From Bacillota bacterium (GTDB lineage: Bacteria; Bacillota_C; Negativicutes; Sporomusales; Sporomusaceae): a DNA stretch of 11,163 nucleotides. The first letter of the stretch is position 1. Each line of letters begins with the position of its first letter. The stretch covers positions 1-11,163 of the forward strand of contig JAEZQV010000204.1 of assembly GCA_023441125.1 (NCBI GenBank), in the 5' to 3' direction. A model generated the notes under the pieces. The model had not been told where the DNA came from, did no database searches, and saw only the letters and a list, made by a program, of their open reading frames with translations. The position numbers and the translations under genes were made by a program. Below are positions 6,560 through 11,163 of the stretch, piece after piece.

Positions 6560-7486
6560 TTGGAGACTGATTATAATCAGTTAAAACAGCAGACAGCGCG
6601 CTTATCCGTTATGTCCAATACCCTGCTTGTGCTGGTTAAACTCATTGTCGGGATTACTTCCGGCGCCGTGAGCATTATTTCGGAGGCCGCCCATTCGGCA
6701 GTGGACCTGATTGCTGCCTTAGTTGCCTATGTTGCCGTCAAAAAATCCAGCAAGCCGCCGGATGACCAGCATGCCTACGGCCATGGCAAAATTGAGAATT
6801 TGTCGGCGGCATTTGAAGCCGTGCTCATTGTGCTGGCCGCCTTATGGATTGTGTATGAATCGGTAGGCAAGATTGCCACGCCGCATGCGCCGGAATACCT
6901 GGAATATGGCCTGCTGGTTATGGCCCTGTCGGTGGTGGTTAACTACTGGGTATCAGACCGGCTGTACTATGTCGCCCAACTCACCGGGTCGCACGCCCTG
7001 GAGGCCGATGCCCTGCATCTAAGAGCTGATATCTGGACCAGTGTGGGTGTTTTTACCGGGCTGGCCATCATGAAGGTAACGGGCTCGTACTGGCTGGACC
7101 CCGTGATCGCCATCGCTGTGGCCGTAATTGTATTCAAGGCCGGTTTTAATATGACCATGAAAAGTATCTATGAGCTGACCGATGTCAGCCTGCCGCTGGA
7201 AGAGGAAGAAGCCATCAGGACCATTGTCAGCAGCCATCCGGCCGTCATCGCTTTCCATCAGTTAAGAACCAGGCGGTCAGGCAGCTTCCGGCTGATTGAT
7301 ATGCATCTGGTGCTCAAGAAGGATATGCACCTGGATAAGGCGCATGCCGTATGTGATGAAATTGAGGTCCTCATTAAAGCGGAATTTAACCCCTGTGATG
7401 TCATCATTCATTTGGAGCCCTGCGATTATCAGGAGGGGTTTGGGGCCTGCCCGGCCGAATGCAATGAAAACTGCAAATATGATTAA
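6560..7486 (+). CDS. Cation diffusion facilitator (CDF) family metal exporter
   Basis: This inner-membrane proton-driven exporter of divalent metals has 308 residues from a TTG start at 6560. That start is chosen because GGAGGG (6547-6552) lies 7 bp before it; the ATG at 6545 overlaps this site and has none of its own. Six hydrophobic segments span about residues 12-200. The transport site is visible as His45/Asp49 (HSAVD, TM2) and His153/Asp157 (HLRAD, TM5), the HD-HD arrangement seen in Zn/Co/Ni-type members, unlike the DD-HD of E. coli YiiP. HAYGHGKIE follows TM2 at 71-79. The cytoplasmic metallochaperone-like domain (about 205-285) ends in an unusual Cys tail: Cys288, then C297-x3-C301-x3-C305. 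The riboswitch candidate upstream suggests Co2+/Ni2+ as substrate, but this is inferred. It is a single-gene unit closed by a terminator. Confidence 0.93.
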   Translation: METDYNQLKQQTARLSVMSNTLLVLVKLIVGITSGAVSIISEAAHSAVDLIAALVAYVAVKKSSKPPDDQHAYGHGKIENLSAAFEAVLIVLAALWIVYESVGKIATPHAPEYLEYGLLVMALSVVVNYWVSDRLYYVAQLTGSHALEADALHLRADIWTSVGVFTGLAIMKVTGSYWLDPVIAIAVAVIVFKAGFNMTMKSIYELTDVSLPLEEEEAIRTIVSSHPAVIAFHQLRTRRSGSFRLIDMHLVLKKDMHLDKAHAVCDEIEVLIKAEFNPCDVIIHLEPCDYQEGFGACPAECNENCKYD

Positions 7487-7518
7487 GAAATACGGCGGTT
7501 ACGCCGTGTTTCTTTTTT
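7485..7518 (+). terminator. Intrinsic terminator of the CDF gene
   Basis: A 13-bp stem (7485-7497 with 7502-7514, one wobble) surrounds a GTTA loop and runs into six Ts at 7513-7518. It begins at the last two bases of the stop codon. It separates the metal-efflux unit from the selenium operon. Confidence 0.92.
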
Positions 7519-7614
7519 GTCGATGGGTATAGTACAGGTATAGAGTAACGCCGGCTGACCACTGCGGCTCTTAGCAGACAAAAAACATTTCCCGCCAGAA
7601 TAAAAAAGCTATAG

Positions 7615-7644
7615 GTAGCAGGTTGTTTTGGTTCAGGGTATAAT
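7615..7644 (+). promoter_or_regulatory. Possible promoter of the selenium operon
   Basis: TATAAT at 7639-7644 is a perfect -10 box 38 bp upstream of the selD start. The best -35 hexamer, GTAGCA at 7615-7620 with an 18-bp spacer, matches only three positions, so an activator or a different start is possible. The rest of the gap (7520-7614) shows nothing beyond a repeated GGTATAG (7525-7531 and 7536-7542 approximately). Confidence 0.45.
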
Positions 7645-7681
7645 ATATAGTAATATACTGGTAAAGGAGGCGACAGAAACT

Positions 7682-8707
7682 GTGGTAAAACTTACAGAAT
7701 ATACCCAGCGGGGCGGTTGAGCCGCTAAGATTGGGCCAGGGGACCTGGCCGGATTGTTAGGCCAACTGCCGGTGATGCAGCATCCCAACGTACTTGTCGG
7801 TATTACCACAGCGGATGACGCCGGCGTGTATAAACTGAACGACACAACGGCACTGGTGCAGACCGTGGACTTTTTTACCCCGATCGTGGATGACCCCTAT
7901 CTTTTTGGTCAAATCGCGGCGGCCAACAGCCTGAGCGATATCTATGCCATGGGTGCCACGCCCTTGACAGCCCTTAATCTGGTGGCTTTCCCCAATTGCA
8001 AACTGCCGGGGGAAACGCTTGTTGCCATCTTACAGGGCGGCCAGGACAAAGTGGCCGAGGCCGGCGCCGTAATCCTAGGCGGTCACACCATTGATGACAA
8101 CGAACCTAAATACGGTCTGGCGGTTACCGGCATTGTCCATCCCGACAAAATCTGGACCAATGCCGGTGCCCGGCCTGGCGACTGCTTGGTGCTGACTAAG
8201 GCGCTAGGGACAGGAATTCTGGCTACGGCGGCCCGGGCCGATTTGTGCCCGCAGGGCGTAGCCGCCGCCATCACCGGCATGGTGACCCTGAATGCGGTGG
8301 CGGCCAAAGTGGCGGCTGATTTTTGTGTACATGCCTGCACCGATATTACCGGCTTCGGGCTGGCGGGACATGTTTATGAAATGGCGGCGGGCAGTCATGT
8401 CCAGATATGTATCGACAGCGTCGCGCTGCCGTTACTGCCGGAAGCGGCGGCAGCGGCGGCCATGGGCCTTGTACCGGCCGGTGCTTACGCCAACCGGGAA
8501 TATCTTAAGAAAGTCAGTTTTGCCGAGCAGGTACCGGAAACCATTCGCGATATTTGTTTTGACCCACAGACTTCCGGGGGACTATTATTGGCTGTGCCGG
8601 CGGCGGCGGCCGGGCAATTGCAGGCGGCGCTGCAGGCGGCAGCGGTAACGGCTTGCATCATCGGTACAGTAACAGATACAGGGGAGGGCGAAGTATATGT
8701 CAGATAA
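7682..8707 (+). CDS. selD: Selenide, water dikinase (selenophosphate synthetase) SelD, selenoprotein with UGA-encoded selenocysteine
   Basis: SelD makes selenophosphate from selenide and ATP, the selenium donor for selenocysteine and selenouridine. The frame starts at GTG 7682, with AAAGGAGG at 7663-7670 (11-bp gap, somewhat long), and contains one in-frame TGA at 7718-7720. Read as selenocysteine (residue 13) this gives 341 residues, close to the ~347 of E. coli SelD. The context TQRGG-U-AAKIGPGDL matches the active-site loop where E. coli has Cys17 and Lys20 (here Sec13 and Lys16). Downstream are DDAGVY (metal-binding Asp, about 45-50), TVDFFTPIVDDP (about 62-72), NSLSDIYAMG (about 82-91), GGHTIDD (133-139) and the C-terminal DITGFGLAGH and DPQTSGGLL blocks. 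A SECIS-like hairpin follows the UGA. A caller that treats TGA as stop would begin at 7754 and lose the active site. It overlaps yedF by 11 bp. Confidence 0.95.
7718..7750 (+). promoter_or_regulatory. Selenocysteine UGA codon with bacterial SECIS-like hairpin
   Basis: The TGA (7718-7720) is followed 13 nt later by a perfect 7-bp stem, GGCCAGG (7734-7740) with CCTGGCC (7744-7750), around the loop GGA. The loop lies 20 nt after the UGA and begins with G, within known bacterial SECIS geometry. It would recruit SelB with Sec-tRNA. SelA, SelB and selC are not in this window. Confidence 0.85.
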
Positions 8708-9296
8708 AATTATTGATTGCCGGGGGCTGGCTTGCCCCGGCCCGGTTATTACCACCAAAAAGGCGCTGGAGGAACTGGCGGCCGGGCGAATTACCGTTAT
8801 TGTCGATAACGAAGTGGCCAAGACCAATGTCGTCAAATTTGCAACAGCCAATGGTCTGAGTGCGGCCGTCGAAGCCAAAGACGGTCATCATTATATCAGT
8901 ATTGTTAAAGGCGCAGGTCCGCAGGTGGCGGCTGCCAGCCCGGCTACCGGAACGGCAGATGCCGGTGGGGCTGTATATCTAATCACCCAGGAAACGCTGG
9001 GCCACGGTTCGCCCGAATTGGGCGCCGTGCTGATCAAGGCGTTTATGACTACTTTGCTGGAGATCAAGCCTCAGCCGCAAACGCTGTTATTCATGAACAG
9101 CGGTGTAAAGCTGACCGTGGCCAGATCGCCGGTGCTGGAACAGCTGACAACGCTGGCCGGGCGGGGCGTAGCCATTCTAGCCTGCGGCACCTGCCTCGAC
9201 TATTATCAGCGCAAGGCCGATCTGGCTGTAGGCGAAATTACCAATATGTACACCATTGTTGAGACGATCAGCACCCATAAAACTGTGACCTTATAA
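8697..9296 (+). CDS. yedF: Selenium metabolism protein YedF (TusA-like plus DsrE-like domains)
   Basis: This cytoplasmic 199-residue protein has two domains. Residues 1-72 are TusA/SirA-like, with Cys8 and the CPxP motif at 13-16 (IDCRGLACPGPVITTKKAL). After a Gly/Ala-rich linker (about 73-90), residues 91-199 are DsrE-like, with ACGTCLDYY carrying Cys163 and Cys166. This order defines the sulfurtransferase-like YedF family, which co-occurs with selD. By analogy with TusA it is thought to carry persulfide- or perselenide-type selenium on its cysteines, possibly toward SelD; the precise reaction is not established. The ATG at 8697 overlaps the selD end by 11 bp, with GGGGAGGG at 8681-8688 upstream, so translation is coupled. 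All four cysteines are encoded as Cys, not Sec. Confidence 0.93.
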   Translation: MSDKIIDCRGLACPGPVITTKKALEELAAGRITVIVDNEVAKTNVVKFATANGLSAAVEAKDGHHYISIVKGAGPQVAAASPATGTADAGGAVYLITQETLGHGSPELGAVLIKAFMTTLLEIKPQPQTLLFMNSGVKLTVARSPVLEQLTTLAGRGVAILACGTCLDYYQRKADLAVGEITNMYTIVETISTHKTVTL

Positions 9297-9308
9297 GCAG
9301 GTGATACT

Positions 9309-9590
9309 ATTACCTATCCGCATTATGACCGCTTGATTTCGTTTGCTTCGGTGCATCAGGCCATAAAGGCTGAGAAAGTCCTGGAACAGAACGGTATAAG
9401 CGTGTATGCCTTGCCGACCCCGCGGGAAATTGATATTAGCTGCGGCCAGTGCCTGTTATTTGCCGCCGGCCGGCAGGCGGAAATTCTGGCGCTGCTAACG
9501 GTTGCGCATGTGCGCTGGTCCAAGCTGTTTAGCCGGGCTCAGGCAGAAAAAGTATACATATATGAAAAACTATCCGAATATGGAGGTTAG
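9309..9590 (+). CDS. DUF3343 Se/S carrier-like protein, start codon uncertain (ATT 9309 or TTG 9333)
   Basis: This small cytoplasmic protein resembles the DUF3343 (putative Se/S carrier) family that travels with yedF and selD. Conserved parts are ISFASVHQAIKAEKVLEQ, the PTPREIDISCGQC segment with a CxxC pair (C45/C48 from the ATT start), and a C-terminal helix. It may shuttle selenium or sulfur; no function is proven. The frame is the same as yedF and only its TAA (9294-9296) separates them. Between that stop and TTG 9333 there is no ATG, GTG or TTG. The only Shine-Dalgarno-like site, GCAGGTGAT (9297-9305), is spaced for the ATT at 9309 (93 residues), which also preserves the full first beta strand. 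TTG 9333 (85 residues) has no ribosome binding site. The gene ends 1 bp before mscS. Confidence 0.85.
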   Translation: MTYPHYDRLISFASVHQAIKAEKVLEQNGISVYALPTPREIDISCGQCLLFAAGRQAEILALLTVAHVRWSKLFSRAQAEKVYIYEKLSEYGG

Positions 9591-9591
9591 T

Positions 9592-10464
9592 GTGGAACAA
9601 TTGCTGACACCTGACTTTTGGCTGGTGACCGCGGTTAGAATGATCCGGATGACAGCCATTGTCGGCGGTGGTTTCATTGGCCTGCGGTTTATTAACCTGC
9701 TGGTTGAACAGTATTTTATCCCCAAACCGGGCTCGAAAACACTCTATCTGGATGAAAAGCGGGCCAGAACGCTGACCAGTTTGCTGCACAGCATTATCCG
9801 CTACATCATTTATTTCATCATGGCGGTCATGATCTTGCAGGAGTTCAAGATCGACACGACATCCATTGTGGCCGGCGCCGGTGTCATTGGACTGGCTCTG
9901 GGCGTCGGCGCGCAAAGCCTCATTAAGGATTTTATTACCGGCTTTTTTATCATCCTGGAAGATCAGTACGGCGTAGGTGATTATGTTGTCATTGGCGACA
10001 TGGCCGGGACGGTCGAGGAACTGGGTTTCCGGGTAACCAAACTGCGGGATTTTAACGGCGTTCTGCATATTATTCCCAATGGCTCGGTGCTCAAGGTAAG
10101 CAATCATACCCGCGGCCATATGCAGGCGGTGGTCAATGTACCGGTTCCGTATGAGACGGATATCGGCAAAGTCTTCACCGTTCTGGAGGAGGCTTGCCGC
10201 ACAATAGCCCAAGCCATGCCGGAGGTGCTTGACGGTCCCAAGGTCCTTGGCGTAGTCGAGCTTAAGCTGGGCGAGGTTGTTATCCGGATTAATGCCAAAA
10301 CCGTGCCGCTGCAGCAGGTAAAAGTGGAAACGGCGCTCAGGCGCCTGATTAAAGAAAAATTTGCCGCCGCCCAGATTCCCGCACCGCAGCCGCAGCCTGC
10401 CCCCATCGTCGTAGAGCTAAAAACGGCCCAAGCAGGAGGAACACATGAATCAACCACGGTATAA
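9592..10464 (+). CDS. MscS family small-conductance mechanosensitive channel
   Basis: This membrane protein of 290 residues should open under membrane tension and release solutes during hypo-osmotic shock. The start chosen is GTG 9592, 4 bp after GGAGGT (9582-9587), which lies in the last codons of the DUF3343 gene; ATG 9580 and TTG 9601 are alternatives with worse spacing. There are hydrophobic segments at about 12-37 and 66-84, then the pore helix with the Ala/Gly pattern AGAGVIGLALGVGAQS (94-109) and KDFITGFFIILEDQYGVGD. The beta domain contains the IPNGSV motif (161-166). An alpha/beta C-terminal domain and a Pro/Gln-rich tail (APQPQPAP) follow. The length is typical. It lies in the selenium operon and overlaps the next gene by 20 bp. 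A selenium-related role is unproven; the position may simply be operon sharing. Confidence 0.92.
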   Translation: MEQLLTPDFWLVTAVRMIRMTAIVGGGFIGLRFINLLVEQYFIPKPGSKTLYLDEKRARTLTSLLHSIIRYIIYFIMAVMILQEFKIDTTSIVAGAGVIGLALGVGAQSLIKDFITGFFIILEDQYGVGDYVVIGDMAGTVEELGFRVTKLRDFNGVLHIIPNGSVLKVSNHTRGHMQAVVNVPVPYETDIGKVFTVLEEACRTIAQAMPEVLDGPKVLGVVELKLGEVVIRINAKTVPLQQVKVETALRRLIKEKFAAAQIPAPQPQPAPIVVELKTAQAGGTHESTTV

Positions 10465-10657
10465 TTATAAAGTTGGTGAAATTGTCAAAATGAAAAAGCC
10501 TCATCCCTGTGGCGGCGATCATTGGGAGATAACCCGGACAGGGATGGACTTTGGCCTTAAATGCCTAAAATGCGGCCGGCAGGTTATGATACCCCGGCCC
10601 AAGTTTGAGAAAGGGGTTAAGGCGGTGGTAGCCGGTACCGAGCCGGCTAATAAATAG
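10445..10657 (+). CDS. DUF951 family small zinc-ribbon-like protein
   Basis: This basic protein of 70 residues has four potential metal ligands, Cys22, His26, Cys40 and Cys43 (HPCGGDHWEI and LKCLKCGRQV), matching the DUF951 family. The function is unknown. In B. subtilis a member of this family (YyzM) lies next to the ychF ortholog, and here it is also directly upstream of ychF, so the pairing is conserved. The fold could bind nucleic acid, which is only an inference from size, charge and cysteines. The ATG at 10445 has AGGAGGA at 10434-10440 within the end of mscS, a 20-bp gene overlap. The stop codon is part of a terminator-like hairpin. Confidence 0.92.
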   Translation: MNQPRYNYKVGEIVKMKKPHPCGGDHWEITRTGMDFGLKCLKCGRQVMIPRPKFEKGVKAVVAGTEPANK

Positions 10658-10664
10658 CCGGCTC
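10640..10664 (+). terminator. Probable terminator of the selenium operon
   Basis: A perfect 10-bp stem (10640-10649 with 10655-10664) surrounds an AATAA-type loop; the DUF951 stop codon is the start of the 3' arm. The following T-content (TCTTGAATTT) is weak, so some readthrough into ychF is possible. Confidence 0.65.
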
Positions 10665-10672
10665 TCTTGAAT

Positions 10673-10713
10673 TTGCGCCGACATTATTTTACAATATATA
10701 AGTTAACGTTAAC
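10673..10713 (+). promoter_or_regulatory. ychF promoter region with a 12-bp palindrome
   Basis: TTGCGC (10673-10678) with TATATA (10695-10700, 16-bp spacer) is one candidate. TTTACA (10688-10693) with TAACAT (10710-10715, 16 bp) is another. The palindrome GTTAACGTTAAC (10702-10713) overlaps or follows either -10 box. Its central CG and symmetry resemble LacI-family operators. The promoter is plausible; the regulator is not identified. Confidence 0.5.
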
Positions 10714-10761
10714 ATTTATGGCTGTACCGTATGACCAGCCTGCAAAGGTGGAGTAGTATTA

Positions 10762-11163
10762 ATGAGCACTAACTTGGAAGTAGGTATCGTGGGCCTGCCG
10801 AATGTCGGCAAAAGCACGCTGTTCAATGCCATTACCAAAGCCGGCGCCGAGGCGGCTAATTATCCCTTTTGTACCATTGAGCCCAATGTGGGTGTTGTCG
10901 ACGTGCCGGATGACCGGCTGTGGAAACTGACCGAAATGTATAAACCCAAGCGAACCATGCCTGCCGCCATGCGGTTTGTCGATATCGCCGGCCTGGTGCA
11001 GGGGGCGGCTCAGGGGGAAGGGCTGGGCAATAAATTCCTGGCCCATATCCGGCAGGTAGATGCTGTTGCCCAGGTGGTAAGATGTTTCAGTGATGATAAT
11101 ATTACCCATGTGGCCGGCAGTCTTGACCCGCTGCGGGATATTGAAATCATTAACACCGAACTC
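10762..11163 (+). CDS. ychF: Redox-regulated P-loop NTPase YchF (OLA1/Obg-like), 5' part
   Basis: The first 134 codons are present; the gene (about 360-365 codons in the family) runs off the window end. YchF is a universally conserved ribosome-associated ATPase of the Obg/TRAFAC group. Motifs are G1 GLPNVGKST (11-19), the switch I region YPFCTIEPN (34-42) and G3 DIAGLV (74-79), with Leu in place of the catalytic Gln as expected for the HAS-GTPase type, followed by [17 protein letters not shown]. The start ATG at 10762 is preceded by GGTGGAG (10747-10753). The G4 motif that confers ATP specificity lies beyond the window. It has its own promoter region after the DUF951 terminator. Confidence 0.97.
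   Translation, partial: MSTNLEVGIVGLPNVGKSTLFNAITKAGAEAANYPFCTIEPNVGVVDVPDDRLWKLTEMYKPKRTMPAAMRFVDIAGLVQGAAQGEGLGNKFLAHIRQVDAVAQVVRCFSDDNITHVAGSLDPLRDIEIINTEL

Noticed and set aside
7718..7720. selD as a pseudogene interrupted by a nonsense codon
   Set aside because: The TGA sits exactly at the catalytic Cys/Sec site, the frame on both sides is conserved, and a SECIS-like hairpin follows.
9529..10212. Long antisense reading frame of 227 codons opposite mscS
   Set aside because: It resembles no family I know and mirrors the real MscS frame; no promoter or ribosome binding site seen.

Overview
The window looks like chromosomal DNA of a low-to-medium GC, anaerobic Firmicute. A Sporomusa/Pelosinus-like member of the Negativicutes is my best guess. 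Support comes from strong AGGAGG-type ribosome binding sites, frequent TTG/GTG starts, a consensus SigA-type promoter, intrinsic terminators, a selenocysteine-containing SelD, and the DUF951-ychF pairing seen in Firmicutes. The lineage is inference; no rRNA or tRNA is present. All genes are on the + strand. I see no mobile element, CRISPR array or tRNA.

Region 1 (1-6283) is a branched-chain amino acid (LIV/HAAT-type) ABC uptake locus. It holds the 3' end of one substrate-binding lipoprotein gene with its terminator. A 363-bp control region follows, with a perfect-consensus promoter, a 13-bp palindrome over the expected transcription start and a three-hairpin leader. Next come a second, paralogous binding protein, a very strong hairpin, the permeases livH and livM, the ATPases livG and livF, and an AcuB-like CBS-CBS-ACT protein that may sense ligand or energy state for the locus.

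Region 2 (6284-7518) is a metal-efflux unit: a promoter, a leader that reads as a NiCo (czcD-type) riboswitch with an overlapping intrinsic terminator, a cation diffusion facilitator with a Cys-rich tail, and a strong terminator. The logic would be that Co2+/Ni2+ binding to the RNA lets transcription proceed into the exporter gene.

Region 3 (7520-10664) is a compact selenium operon. It starts with selD, whose 5' part is interrupted by an in-frame UGA (selenocysteine, residue 13) followed by a SECIS-like hairpin, so ordinary gene calling truncates it. It continues with yedF (TusA-DsrE selenium protein), a DUF3343 Se/S-carrier-like protein with an unusual start, a MscS-family channel and a small DUF951 zinc-ribbon-like protein. 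The genes overlap or are separated by very short gaps, so they are probably cotranscribed and translationally coupled.

Region 4 (10665-11163) has a promoter region with a perfect 12-bp palindrome and the first 134 codons of the conserved P-loop NTPase ychF, cut by the window end.

The most notable points are the NiCo riboswitch-exporter unit, the selenoprotein SelD with its SECIS, the operator-plus-leader region of the second livK, and the non-standard start of the DUF3343 gene, which lies in the same frame as yedF with only a stop codon between them.
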